From positions 3,159,501-3,223,500 of the forward strand of contig NZ_CP045298.1 in the NCBI RefSeq assembly GCF_009363115.1: 64,000 nucleotides of DNA. Direction: 5' to 3'. The position numbers and the translations under genes were made by a program. The DNA comes from Paenibacillus brasilensis (GTDB lineage: Bacteria > Bacillota > Bacilli > Paenibacillales > Paenibacillaceae). The notes beneath the pieces are model-generated. The model saw only the letters and a list, made by a program, of their open reading frames with translations, was not told the DNA's origin and did no database searches. Positions 1 through 10,900 of this stretch are shown in pieces. Position 1 is the first letter of the stretch; the number at the start of each line of letters is the position of its first letter.

Positions 1-3000
1 ACGAGAGCAATAGATACGTATCAAGTAGTAGATGCGGATTCTAGTCAACAGGATGCCATTTTATATGCTAAAAAAGGTATCAGTTTTGTGCTTCAAGGCC
101 CCCCAGGTACGGGGAAAAGCCAGACGATTACCAATATTATCGCTGAAAGTCTTGCAGAGGGAAAAAGTGTTCTATTTGTTTCTGAAAAAATGGCCGCTCT
201 TGAAGTAGTCTACAAACGGCTATCTCAAGTTGGATTAACTGAATTTTGTCTAAACCTACATAGTCATAAAGCTAGTAAGAAGGGAGTTTTGGATGATCTA
301 GGAAAAACACTGGCTTTAAATAAATTCAGAATTCAGGATGATACATTCTCTCAACTTGACCTCCTTGAGAAACAGAGAGATAAACTAAACCGATATGTAG
401 CAGAACTGCACACGCCTATTCAGCCACTTAACCAGACACTGTACTATATAACTGGAAAATTGGCTAAACTTTATGAATCTCCTGATATAATTTTTTCTAT
501 TGACGATTTGAGAGGAACTACGTCGGAAAAATTAAACGACTATACTTTTTTACTTGGGGAGTTTTCTAAAACTATTGGTAAAATGAGTGGAGATTACACT
601 TTAAATCCGTGGCGAAACTGTATCATAGCAATGGTTTCTCATGAACTACGTCATGATATTGAAACTTATTTAAGAAAGCTGTCACCTAAATTTGATATGC
701 TTACTGAACAGTTTAAATTGATTAATGATTATTATGAATTTAATAGGAAATCTTCACTAATTGCTGTTAATGAATTAATTGAGATACTGGAGGTGTCTGA
801 GAAATCTCCAGGAATTCCAGTTCAATGGGTTACTGGACAAGATATCACTGCTCTAATAGAACAGGCGGAAAAGTATCTAAACTTAAAAATGGAGTATGAG
901 AAACATCATAAAAAATTAACTGATTTTCACCATACCGGCTATTTTAATCTGAATGCTGAATTTCTTAAAACGCAGATTTTATCGACAATCAGTACATTAA
1001 AGTTATCACTAAATGAAACAAGTTTCCCTCATGAACAGGACATTGTTAAGTTAAGCAATTCTGTTATAAATGGGTTAACATCAATATCTGAGAAAATAAC
1101 TTTGTCTTATGGTGCAGCAAAAAGTATTACTGAAATTTTTGATATTTCGAATAAATATACATTTTCTGGTCTTGAGTCTTTGTGTACATTGCTCGACCAC
1201 GTAATTATGAATCCTAAACCAACGGAAGCATGGTTCGATCCAAGTAAATATAGTGCCGTAAAGAAAGTATACAATGAAGCAAGGAATAAATATTCGCAAA
1301 TTAATGGTCTGATTCATTCTGTGACCGATCGGTTCGATTCGGAGATTTTTGAATTGGATTTTCACACAATGCTCAGGAAATTTAAGGTTGAATACTCATC
1401 ATGGTTTAAAGTGTTTAATAAAAATTATAGAAAAGATAAAAAATTGATACGTAGTTTATATAAAGGAAATTCAAAGAAAATTGATGATCAAAACATTATT
1501 ACAATCTTAAGTGAATTAAAAGAAATTCAGGATAGGAAGTCATGGTTACAAGAAAATGATAATTTACTGAGAGAGTTATTAGGGAGTCATTACTTAGGGG
1601 AACTGACTGATTGGGAGAGATTGAACGATTCGTTAGATCAATTTTCCATCATTATAGACTGGTTTTCAAAGGATTCTGTTCCTGAAAAGTTAAAGAACTT
1701 TCTGTGTAGTAGTGAGACGAATTCCCAAGGAAATAGAGAACTTTTTGAAAAGGTGGGACTTATAAAGGAAAGTGATATATTACTTACTCTTCAAAAAGTA
1801 TTTTCCTTTACTACTGAATTCGAGAAAATGGGGATTTCTGATCTTCTGGAAATAATCACAAACGCAATTAAATTGTTTCAACAGCTAGAGAGATTATATA
1901 CAGAAATCACTAAATATAGTAATCAGGAAATCTCATACGATGAAGCTATAGATCATTTGTCAAGATTAGAGATACTTCAACTCATAGATCATACTATTGA
2001 GGATGAAAATGAAAGCCTTAAAAAAAAATATGAAAATTTCTTTATTGGAGGTATTCAGACAGACTGGAATTCGATTCTAGATTCACTTTCTTGGACTGGA
2101 AAATTAAAAGAAATTAATGAAAAGTATACATTGCCTCAAAGCTTTATTATTGGCATTTGTTCTAACACGAATTTTGTTAAAAAAGTATCTGAATCTTTAG
2201 AAAGGTTAAAGTCTAGTTACAGTCAGATTGAAGTGGAATGGAAATGGTATGCCGATCTTTTTGTAAATAAAGAAGAATTACAACAGATAGCATTATCTGA
2301 TATATCACTAAAAATAAATAATTGTTTAAATAATATCTCCTCTCTTGAAGAATGGATTGATTTTCGAAGTTGCAGAGACAAGTGTAACAAGGAGGGACTA
2401 TCAGAATACGTTCAAAAGGTTGAGGAACTTAAAATTGACAAAGATTTAATTGTTGATGCATTTTTGAAACGGTTTTACAGATTATGGGTAGACTCTGTTA
2501 TTCTTAAATTCCCAACGGTTAATACTTTTCGGAGTCGTAGCCATGCAGAGATTATCCAGGATTTTAGTAGACTTGATTTAAGTCAACTTTCTCTTGCTCG
2601 TACACGAGTAAAAGAACGGCTTGTTTCAAAGCTTCCAGACCCAAATTTGCCTACCACTTCAATAGATGAAGTGGGCATATTAAAACGAGAGCTCAGTAAA
2701 CAACGCAAATTACTACCTTTGCGTAAGCTTTTTAAATCCATACCGAATCTGATGCTTACTTTAAAGCCTTGCGTGATGATGTCACCTCTTTCGGTGAGTT
2801 TATTCCTAGAAGCAGATAAGTATAAATTTGATTTAGTCATTTTTGATGAAGCTTCGCAGGTTTGTACGGAAGATGCAATTGGAGCTATTATGAGGGGAAA
2901 ACAAGTGATTATTGCTGGCGATAACAAGCAGCTTCCGCCAACTAGTTTTTTCTCTGCCAATACATCTGAGGCAGATTATGATATAGACAGTGTGGATGAG

Positions 3001-4752
3001 AAGGGTGAATATGATGATAGTGATGCTTTTGAGTCTATCTTAGATGAATCAATTGTAGTATTGCCAGAGCGTACCTTACGATGGCATTACCGAAGTCGGC
3101 ATGAGCATTTAATTGCTTTCTCGAATGCTAAAATTTACAATTATAATCTAATTACATTTCCTTCACATATTGATAAGGTTCCTGATCATGGTGTTGAGTA
3201 TATTTATGTTGAAAATGGAGTTTACGATCGGGGAGGAAAGAAATGTAATGTGAATGAAGCCTTAGAAGTAGCTAAGTTGGTACTTAATCATTTTGATAAA
3301 TTTCCCAATCGATCACTGGGTGTTGTCACTTTTAGTGAGTCTCAGCAACAGGCAGTTGAAACTGCCCTTAGACAGTTGCGTTTACAGAATCAAGATTATG
3401 AAAGATATTTCAACGAGGAAAAGGAAGAAGCATTTTTCATTAAAAATCTGGAGAATGTTCAGGGAGATGAGAGAGATACAATAATTTTTAGTATTGGTTA
3501 CGCCAAAGACCCACATGGGGTTATGTATATGAATTTTGGACCACTAAGTAGAGACGGTGGTTACAGAAGATTAAATGTAGCTATAACAAGAGCAAAATAT
3601 AACGTAAAATTAGTCGGATCAATTCGCCCTACGGATATTAAGTTGGAGAGTACGAAGGCAGAGGGCGTAAAAATGCTACGATCTTATATTGAATTTGCAA
3701 TGAATGGACCTGAAGTGTTGCAACAGGAATTGAGTTATTCAGATACAGTTAATGTTGATTCGCCTTTTGAAGAGTCTGTTTATGATTTTTTGTTGAAGCA
3801 AGGATATAGGGTATCAACGCAAGTTGGTTGTTCCGGTTATCGGATTGATTTGGCTGTCAAACATCCCACGTTAAATGGGCGATTTGTTCTTGGAGTGGAA
3901 TGTGATGGAGCCACATATCATTCTGCTAGAACTGCCAGAGAACGTGATAGGTTGCGTCAAACAGTTTTGGAAGACATAGGATGGAAAATTTATCGGATTT
4001 GGTCTACTGATTGGATTAAGGACCCGGTAACAGAGGGAAAAAAATTGCTTGAAGCTGTTGAAAAAGCGACTAAAGAATACGTTGAAACCGGCTTTAAACC
4101 AAAGGAATCTGAGGATAGGTTATCTTCTCCTAAAATAAATATTGAAGTTCTTGAAAAACCTATGTCCAACGATGATATCCAGTATGATAATCCGTATTCA
4201 TTTGCTTACTATAAAGAAGCAAATATCCATGAAGTGAAAAGAAACTCAGATAATACAGATTACTTTACTAAAGTAATCCATCATGTTGTTCAAATAGAAC
4301 ATCCGATACATTTTGAACTATTATGTAAGAGAGTAGCTGGTTTATTTGGAAATCAAAAGGTGACCGTAAAAATCAGGAAATCTGTTAGCTTTTTAATTGA
4401 TAATTATCTTGAACAAAAATTAATACGTAAAGGGGAATTCATTTGGATAAAGGACAAAGAGAACCTCTCTGTACGGATTCCTTTATCAAATGATATTGCT
4501 GTAAGAGCAATTCATCATATTTGCACAGAAGAGCTTTCTGCGGCTATGCATAAGATTGTTAGTAATAGTATTGGAATTACATCTAATGACCTTTATTTAG
4601 TTACAGCACGGGCATTTGGCTTTAGCAGAACTGGAGGGAATATACTTCAAGCAATGGAAAATGCTTGCCAGCATCTCATTCAGACTGGTGTAGTTCAAAA
4701 TTTGGATGGAAAGATTGTTTTATTAGCAGATAAATATCTTTATAAATCTTAA
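1..4752 (+). CDS. DUF4011-type SF1 helicase with C-terminal nuclease-like and DUF3320-like domains (5' partial)
   Basis: The reading frame is open from the first base, so the N-terminus lies upstream of the window; the GTG at 88 is internal. Walker A (GPPGTGKS) lies near the start, followed by about 850 residues that are largely helical, without motifs I recognise. The SF1 core resumes near 2840 with FDEASQV (motif II) and GDNKQLPPT (motif III), then GDERD and NVAITRAK (motifs V/VI). From about 3760 follows a Vsr/DUF559-like endonuclease fold with a conserved Asp (RIDLAV) and the pair ECDG. The C-terminus resembles DUF3320 (ARAFGFSRTG). This domain order is typical of very large DUF4011 proteins, many of which sit in defence islands. 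It probably unwinds or degrades foreign nucleic acid; that role is inferred. The next genes converge on it. Confidence 0.85.
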   Translation, partial: TRAIDTYQVVDADSSQQDAILYAKKGISFVLQGPPGTGKSQTITNIIAESLAEGKSVLFVSEKMAALEVVYKRLSQVGLTEFCLNLHSHKASKKGVLDDLGKTLALNKFRIQDDTFSQLDLLEKQRDKLNRYVAELHTPIQPLNQTLYYITGKLAKLYESPDIIFSIDDLRGTTSEKLNDYTFLLGEFSKTIGKMSGDYTLNPWRNCIIAMVSHELRHDIETYLRKLSPKFDMLTEQFKLINDYYEFNRKSSLIAVNELIEILEVSEKSPGIPVQWVTGQDITALIEQAEKYLNLKMEYEKHHKKLTDFHHTGYFNLNAEFLKTQILSTISTLKLSLNETSFPHEQDIVKLSNSVINGLTSISEKITLSYGAAKSITEIFDISNKYTFSGLESLCTLLDHVIMNPKPTEAWFDPSKYSAVKKVYNEARNKYSQINGLIHSVTDRFDSEIFELDFHTMLRKFKVEYSSWFKVFNKNYRKDKKLIRSLYKGNSKKIDDQNIITILSELKEIQDRKSWLQENDNLLRELLGSHYLGELTDWERLNDSLDQFSIIIDWFSKDSVPEKLKNFLCSSETNSQGNRELFEKVGLIKESDILLTLQKVFSFTTEFEKMGISDLLEIITNAIKLFQQLERLYTEITKYSNQEISYDEAIDHLSRLEILQLIDHTIEDENESLKKKYENFFIGGIQTDWNSILDSLSWTGKLKEINEKYTLPQSFIIGICSNTNFVKKVSESLERLKSSYSQIEVEWKWYADLFVNKEELQQIALSDISLKINNCLNNISSLEEWIDFRSCRDKCNKEGLSEYVQKVEELKIDKDLIVDAFLKRFYRLWVDSVILKFPTVNTFRSRSHAEIIQDFSRLDLSQLSLARTRVKERLVSKLPDPNLPTTSIDEVGILKRELSKQRKLLPLRKLFKSIPNLMLTLKPCVMMSPLSVSLFLEADKYKFDLVIFDEASQVCTEDAIGAIMRGKQVIIAGDNKQLPPTSFFSANTSEADYDIDSVDEKGEYDDSDAFESILDESIVVLPERTLRWHYRSRHEHLIAFSNAKIYNYNLITFPSHIDKVPDHGVEYIYVENGVYDRGGKKCNVNEALEVAKLVLNHFDKFPNRSLGVVTFSESQQQAVETALRQLRLQNQDYERYFNEEKEEAFFIKNLENVQGDERDTIIFSIGYAKDPHGVMYMNFGPLSRDGGYRRLNVAITRAKYNVKLVGSIRPTDIKLESTKAEGVKMLRSYIEFAMNGPEVLQQELSYSDTVNVDSPFEESVYDFLLKQGYRVSTQVGCSGYRIDLAVKHPTLNGRFVLGVECDGATYHSARTARERDRLRQTVLEDIGWKIYRIWSTDWIKDPVTEGKKLLEAVEKATKEYVETGFKPKESEDRLSSPKINIEVLEKPMSNDDIQYDNPYSFAYYKEANIHEVKRNSDNTDYFTKVIHHVVQIEHPIHFELLCKRVAGLFGNQKVTVKIRKSVSFLIDNYLEQKLIRKGEFIWIKDKENLSVRIPLSNDIAVRAIHHICTEELSAAMHKIVSNSIGITSNDLYLVTARAFGFSRTGGNILQAMENACQHLIQTGVVQNLDGKIVLLADKYLYKS

Positions 4753-4776
4753 AGTAGTTTTGTAAAGCAAAAGCGA

Positions 4777-4855
4777 CTTCCTCTCCATAAATAGGATCTG
4801 GCAACAATTTTGTTCAATTTTATTTAGATCTATTCTCTGTGAGAGGAAGCACCTT
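4777..4855. terminator. Long hairpin between convergent genes
   Basis: CTTCCTCTC (4777-4785) pairs with GAGAGGAAG (4841-4849), with a second paired segment inside (AATAGGATCT with AGATCTATT) and a short T-run after. It lies 25 bases after the helicase stop and before the end of the minus-strand operon, so it may serve as a terminator. The loop is long, which lowers confidence. Confidence 0.45.
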
Positions 4856-5028
4856 TTCTATATAGTCGATTTCCTTAGTAACCGTCTCTTCAAGATATAA
4901 GTATTTTTAATAGAGTATTGGTATGACTTCTTTGATTAGTTATGCGCTTCTTGCGAGATTAATTGTTCTTTTTAATTAAATCATAGGTATACCTCTCTTT
5001 CACTCAAAGCCCTATGCAATCTTCTCTT

Positions 5029-6285
5029 TTATAATTGAGCTAACATACCCATGATAATTTTTTGTTTAGCTTGATCTCTCCAATAAATATCAAAGCGAAT
5101 TAACTCGTCGATTTTACAAGTCCATAATTGCTGGCTTTCCTTATACAAGCGCTTCTTCAGTTTGGTTCTGCTTGATTTAGGCAAGACTTCGCAAATTTGT
5201 TTGAAAATTATTTTTTCTTTTTCGGTCCACTCGTAAATCCCAACGTTTTCTCCGATAAAATTAAGCATAACTTCTACTGTGGCATTATAGAGCATATCCT
5301 TTCGATATGGTTTGTGAGAAGTTTTTACCTTATTCTTTATAACTTCTAGGGAGCACAATACTTCCTCTAATGTGTTAATTTTTTTGCTATCCCTTATCTC
5401 TTTTGATAATATCAACCATACCTTTGGGTCTAGTAACCAGGTCGAAAAACGCCTTGGCCACTTTTTCTCGACTAAAATATAGTTAAATAATAGTGAGACT
5501 TGTGTTCGGTCATCAACTTGTGATAAAGCATACTCAATTTTCCTAAGTTCAGCTTCGATCCCAGTGTATAGTTCATTTCGAGCTGCTTTTTCTCCCTTAG
5601 TATCTTGATAACGATCACCATCTGACAATCGTTCTATGTACCTTCTAAGTTTTTTCGTCAATAAATAGAAAGTAATATTTTGGAGGAGTTGATCCTGTGT
5701 TTTCATTAAATCTATAATCCATTCTTCCGGAATTTCAATTTCAGGATTATATGAAGTTAGGTTCAAAAGTAAGAGTTGTGAATTGTCTTCTTTTATTAAC
5801 CATCTAAATTTTTCTTTGTCCTCTTCATAAATTACTTTTGCAGCCATAAAAAATTCTATGTAGTCCCAAAAACCAAACTCCCCTTCAAATCTTCTTAAAA
5901 ACTGGTATTTATTTCGGAAAGGGCCGTCTCCCGTTGAGATGTGTATTACAAAATCTGGTTTGGTTCCTTTAATTAGCACCGCTAAGCCCCCGTAGAGTAG
6001 GGAGATAAGTTCATATCTCTTTAAGTACTTTCGTATTTGTTCACTTTCGTCCAAGTTTTGTCCAAAAAGTGCTAGAACAAAGATAGCAGTATAGATAGGC
6101 TTTTTCTTTAAATGTTCATTTGGTAAGGAATTCATAAATATTTTGAATTCTTCGAACAAATTCGAGATTGATTTTTTTCCTAAAAGCCTTTTCAGATGCA
6201 TTTTAACTTCTCTATATTCTTGAATCCCATTCCAGTGACCAAAGATAGTATCAGAAAGTTCAGCAAGTATTTTTATATCCATCAT
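5029..6285 (-). CDS. Uncharacterised 418-aa protein, second gene of a minus-strand pair
   Basis: I do not recognise a family. The protein is soluble-looking and helical, rich in Lys, Glu, Leu and Trp, with no signal peptide, membrane segment or obvious catalytic motif. An upstream in-frame ATG at 6324 exists, but the ATG at 6285 is preferred because AGGAGA lies 8 bases before it. This start is 17 bases after the stop of the upstream gene at 6302, so the two are almost certainly co-transcribed and probably coupled. Its partner is a PLD-like protein and its other neighbour a defence-type helicase, so a role as a sensor or regulator in a two-gene defence system is possible but unproven. Confidence 0.75.
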   Translation of the reverse strand: MMDIKILAELSDTIFGHWNGIQEYREVKMHLKRLLGKKSISNLFEEFKIFMNSLPNEHLKKKPIYTAIFVLALFGQNLDESEQIRKYLKRYELISLLYGGLAVLIKGTKPDFVIHISTGDGPFRNKYQFLRRFEGEFGFWDYIEFFMAAKVIYEEDKEKFRWLIKEDNSQLLLLNLTSYNPEIEIPEEWIIDLMKTQDQLLQNITFYLLTKKLRRYIERLSDGDRYQDTKGEKAARNELYTGIEAELRKIEYALSQVDDRTQVSLLFNYILVEKKWPRRFSTWLLDPKVWLILSKEIRDSKKINTLEEVLCSLEVIKNKVKTSHKPYRKDMLYNATVEVMLNFIGENVGIYEWTEKEKIIFKQICEVLPKSSRTKLKKRLYKESQQLWTCKIDELIRFDIYWRDQAKQKIIMGMLAQL

Positions 6286-6301
6286 GTTGGATTCTCCTAA
6301 T

Positions 6302-7702
6302 TTAAATAGTTGATTTTTCCACAATGTGAGGTAAAATAGTGAATTTTTTTAGTTCCTCAAAAACATGGCGAGCAGTTCCTTTGTACAACTTGTACATGCA
6401 AAAATAGTTGCTATCCAAAGAGTTTAACGATGTTCCTATAGTTATTCCTGTTATAAATCCTTCTTTATCTATGATGAATAAAAAACGATCATGAATACGT
6501 TGTTTAGTTTGGTAAAACTGAATCTTTAGTGGCTCCGTTCCTTTTAGTGACTGTATAACAGAATCTTGCTTAGCGATAGTAGCAAATTCTGCTGCACTTA
6601 TAGGGTTGTGCTCAGTTTTTTTAGGGTTATTATGAAAAATTATATGTTTCTCTTCTGCATGGCAAAAAGCAAAAATTCTAATTAAATCTATTGAATAATT
6701 AACTCCGTTACGATCAGAAAAATAAGAATCGAAAAACCAGATTTCTTTGCATGGTTTTTCTAGTTCTTTTTTTATAAAATCCATTGCTTTTTGGACTTCA
6801 TTTGGTTTAATGAACAGAAAGGAATCATCGACTTCTTCTTCATTCAGCCTTCGACGAATGTTTGATTCAGAATGTTTAATTTTCAATTCTTCAAACGTTT
6901 TATTTTCTGAAGTAATGTTAGTTATTATCTGCTCTTTCCCTGAATTCATTGTTTTAAATTCTTTGCCTAGGTTCTTTAAGGGAATAGTATGGCCCTGACG
7001 ACCTATTGTCGCATTTATTTTTAAACTTCTCATAAAATATGTATCCTTATCAAAGTAGATCAATTTGCCGTCAGCGTACAATTCGATATCGTAATTATTC
7101 CAAGAACTTGTAGATAAAATTATAATATCTTCTTCTTGAGGAAAATTAGTAGTATGAATTATTTTTGTGCATACAACCAGATCATCTTTTTTGAAATTTA
7201 CAATAATAGTATCACAATGTCTCTTATTGCTAACTACAATTCCATCTTCTTTATATGCATGAAAGTTTCTGGGCGAATACTCGTAAATGAAAGTATTACC
7301 AAAACATAGAGGGGCCTTTAAAAGGTCTATTCCTATGTATTTTTCAATAAAAGAGCATATTTGTTGAAAGGTTGGAACATCCACTTTTAACGAATATTCT
7401 TCAGTATTGGAAAAAAGACGGCGTGGTTTATCAAGAGATATAAATTGCTCTACAAAAGCGCAGGCTCCTTTGCGATAGGGATTCAAAACAGCCCCTTGGC
7501 TTAATAGTCCTTCCATTTTCCAACCGTTATATGAAATATTTTCGACTTCTTCGTCTGGAACAACCTTTTCTTCAAAAATCAGTTGAAAACGTCCCAGTTT
7601 TTCTTTGGTTTTTAAATGGCGATTTTTTACGTCTTCATCAAAACCTTTATGGTAAACAGTTAGAATATTTTCTCCAGCATAAGAGATTGTATTTTTAAGC
7701 AT
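6302..7702 (-). CDS. VPA1262/phospholipase D-like protein, first gene of a minus-strand pair
   Basis: A 466-aa protein with AGGAGG 6 bases before its ATG. The C-terminal third has FDSYFSDRNG followed about 80 residues later by IHDRFLFI. An Asp-rich strand end plus an H-D-R motif is what I know from VPA1262-family and related PLD-like proteins, which are annotated in mobile and defence regions. The N-terminal 300 residues are not recognisable. Only one H-D-R half motif is seen, so activity would need a dimer or a degenerate second site. It is followed closely by the 418-aa gene and is divergent from the polymerase gene at 7921, with the promoters of both in a 218-base gap. Family assignment is tentative. 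Confidence 0.6.
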   Translation of the reverse strand: MLKNTISYAGENILTVYHKGFDEDVKNRHLKTKEKLGRFQLIFEEKVVPDEEVENISYNGWKMEGLLSQGAVLNPYRKGACAFVEQFISLDKPRRLFSNTEEYSLKVDVPTFQQICSFIEKYIGIDLLKAPLCFGNTFIYEYSPRNFHAYKEDGIVVSNKRHCDTIIVNFKKDDLVVCTKIIHTTNFPQEEDIIILSTSSWNNYDIELYADGKLIYFDKDTYFMRSLKINATIGRQGHTIPLKNLGKEFKTMNSGKEQIITNITSENKTFEELKIKHSESNIRRRLNEEEVDDSFLFIKPNEVQKAMDFIKKELEKPCKEIWFFDSYFSDRNGVNYSIDLIRIFAFCHAEEKHIIFHNNPKKTEHNPISAAEFATIAKQDSVIQSLKGTEPLKIQFYQTKQRIHDRFLFIIDKEGFITGITIGTSLNSLDSNYFCMYKLYKGTARHVFEELKKFTILPHIVEKSTI

Positions 7703-7840
7703 AAAATTCCTCCTGTGAAAACTTATTTAAATATTTTTAGAGTTTTAATAGATATTAGTCCCTTATAGATATTATATTCTATTTTCGCTTTCCTCCCCCA
7801 AAAACTCTTTTCCACTTCAAAAATTATATTACACTAACTA

Positions 7841-7869
7841 TTCAAATGAGAACGTATATTCGGTATAAT
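7841..7869 (+). promoter_or_regulatory. Promoter of polymerase gene A with LexA-like dyad in the spacer
   Basis: TTCAAA (7841-7846), a 17-base spacer and TATAAT (7864-7869) form a sigma-A type promoter 52 bases before the start codon. The spacer holds AGAACGTATATTCG (7849-7862), matching 8 of the 10 defined bases of the Bacillus LexA box CGAAC-N4-GTTCG. Element B has the same arrangement before its polymerase gene. SOS control is inferred. Confidence 0.55.
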
Positions 7870-7920
7870 AAAATAGGAACATTAGTTCTGTGTTTAAACT
7901 AATAATATCGGAGGATTCGC

Positions 7921-10900
7921 ATGATCAAAAAAAGACAGTACCACTTATGGCAATATCAACTTGGCGATGTAACAGAACGAAACGGAGAATTTTCACTGGC
8001 CTACACTTTAGCAGATGCCAAGCAAACAAGTGAAACTTTCATGTATTACATTCTACACGAGAAAATAATGAATAAGAAATTTGATGCTACGCCAGAGTAC
8101 ATAACCAATCAAGATACTTCCAACCTAAAATCCAATAATAGCAAGCCGATCAGAAAAAAGAAGAATCTCCTCCCAATCATGACCATCGAGACTGGACGTG
8201 GACGTAGTGAAGAGGACAATGACAAACTCAAACGTTTACTGGAAAAGGGCTTTACCGCCATTTATACAAAGTCAAACGGTCAAGAGATTGCTCGGCATAC
8301 TTATGTATTTTTGGATAATGTCCTTTCCGGTGTTCAAAACAAAGAATGTCGTCAGCTATTTGTACTGGAGAAATACGTTGAAGCATTGAAAGCGCATGTT
8401 TCCCTTGGAACCGAACCAACTAAGTGCACCGTATCTAAAAACTTGACGCGCAATGCCTTAACGACAACAGACGTATATCTATTTCCTGTAGATATGAAGC
8501 AATTGGCCATCTGTATTCTCCCCGATAAAGAAATACCAGTAACGGAAGATGTAGAGATGATCCTTCCATATGATCGCACACCCGAAGAAGAGGGCAGATA
8601 TGTTAAGCTTCAAGCCTATATGGAAGAAGAACAACACTATGAAAAGGAGCGCCAAAAAATCAGCCAAAAGGTCAAAGAGCATAAAATCGAACTTCCTATC
8701 GCACCTAACGATAGAGACAAATACAAAACGACTGGTCGTTGGGAAAAAGAGAATAGCAGACGAGTGTGCTTAGAGCACCTTAGCAAGCCTGTATGGAAAG
8801 TCCAAAAGAAAGATGGCGTTTCGGTTCCTGTATGGACAATCGACCAGACTGAGCCGTATGAGAAAAAAGAACTCCCCATCACTCCATGGTCAACAGGGTT
8901 GCAATTAGCTGAAGTAAAAAATCATACGGTCATGGAAAATGTATTTGACGGTATGGGTTTGGTCTCAAAAGAGTTAGGACGGAAAATGGAGCGTTTCCTA
9001 GAGGTAGACTATAGGATTACAGGTTATCAATTACGCTTGCCAGCAATCAAAGGCTTCTTTCCTTGTGTAGATTTTCATGGATATTTCCGTAAGCATAATG
9101 TGAAACGGATTCAGGATATATTTGGAACATGGCATGATGCAGACAAAATTGATATTTTGACCACCGAGTCTACCTTTAAAGCGAAGCTACAAGTGATCGG
9201 AGAAAAGCCAGACGGTTTAGAGGAGAAAGCCTGGTTATTTCCCTCGATAGCAGTGTACCAGTCTAAATTGATAGAGTATGGCTATGATGCGATAGGGATC
9301 TCCAATGTTGCCAAGCCAGTACATGAACAATACCGGAAATCATCGTATCAGCTGTTATTGGCTCTTGATCTGCAAGCCAGAGATGTCGTTTGCTTATCCC
9401 ATGTCCAGGGTGACCTTATATATCGGGCATTAAGTATCTATCGCAAAGAGGAGTTGGACTGGGAAGGTCTCCGCTATTTGCAAGCCTTCCTGCACTTGGT
9501 GTATCGGGAAAATTCAGATAATGGAATTGGTAAACAGTGTAGCGATGCCATTCATGCTCTGCAACTTAATAAAAAATTGGCATTCGATCATAAAGTAAGG
9601 CAAACGATCAAGGAAGTAATTGATCATAAAATAGATGAAATGGGCTTGGGTAAATTTTATATTGAAGCTAAGTATCTGTATGTGACACAAGATATTTTAG
9701 CGTTTTTGTCTTACGCTGCGGCAGCGGATCATCACACTTGGGAATATACAGGGTTTTTGTCTGCCAAGCAGAGTTACTGTGGCGGCGCAATATTAGGTCA
9801 GAATCTATTTGCGAGAAATCCGATCATGTCTTTCAGTGAAATTACCCGAACCACATTTGTGGATTATGAAGGTGAGGATGCTGAGTTTATTCGTCATATC
9901 GACAATATTGTGCAGCTTCCTTTGGGGACAGAGCCAGATCGTCTTGGCGGCGCAGACAGGGACGGCGATGAACTACTGGTTTTGTCTACAGAATTAAATT
10001 TGGTCGAAACTCAGATTGAATACCTTCAGCAGTACAATTTTAAGGTTAATAACGAAAAAAGTGAACACCACGGTAAAAATCGGCTTGACCTGTTGAATGA
10101 GAATATTCAGCAGCATTTTGCGGAACGTTTTCCCGCTCAGGCTAAAGTATCAGTGGCAGACTATGTGATCGATTCACTGGTACAAGTCAACGATGCAGAT
10201 AAATCCACCGCTCCTTCACAGGATTGGAACAAGGCAAATGTTATTGATTTTATTATTCGCTCTGAAGATAAAACGGGAGAAATCACCGATATTAATACGA
10301 CGATTGAAAATATCGCTAACGCGAAGGGTAGGCTATTGCAATACAAGTTTCCGATTGCGATCATGAAGCATTTGCAGGCCCTATGTATAGATGCTTCCAA
10401 ATCGGGTCTGTTCGACCAAGTTGTCATTCCAGATGTAATTCAATATCGGTTTGGAACGTTGAAGCCACAATTTACATTTTTCAAAGACGGAAAAACCTAC
10501 AACAAGTATCGTCAGTACATCTCGGCTTTAGATCTGCTTGCCGAGTCCATGTTTTCATTTAAGAAATATATAAATCGAATCATGATAGACGATACGGATC
10601 GGAAAATTCGGAAACATCAGTTTGAGAATATCTATCAGTATTTTCAAAATCCTAACTTGGATACAGTGTATGTGGATCAAACCATCAATGCGTTAAAGAC
10701 AACTTATGATACGTTCCTGCAAATAAATAGAGAGCTAACGCAAGAGAAGCAAAGCCTGAATCCATTCGCATCAGACGAGAAGCAGAAGCGATTGCGAAAA
10801 GAAGTGGATGCCAAATTTGCGGAGCTATATCGGGAAACGAAGGCAGCAGCAGAAAGCATATGCGATTGTCCTTCTCTACTTGCTACGGCTGCTGTGCGGA

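Noticed and set aside
1081..2960. Minus-strand frames inside the DUF4011 helicase
   Set aside because: Composition and lack of start signals mark them as shadows of the plus-strand gene.
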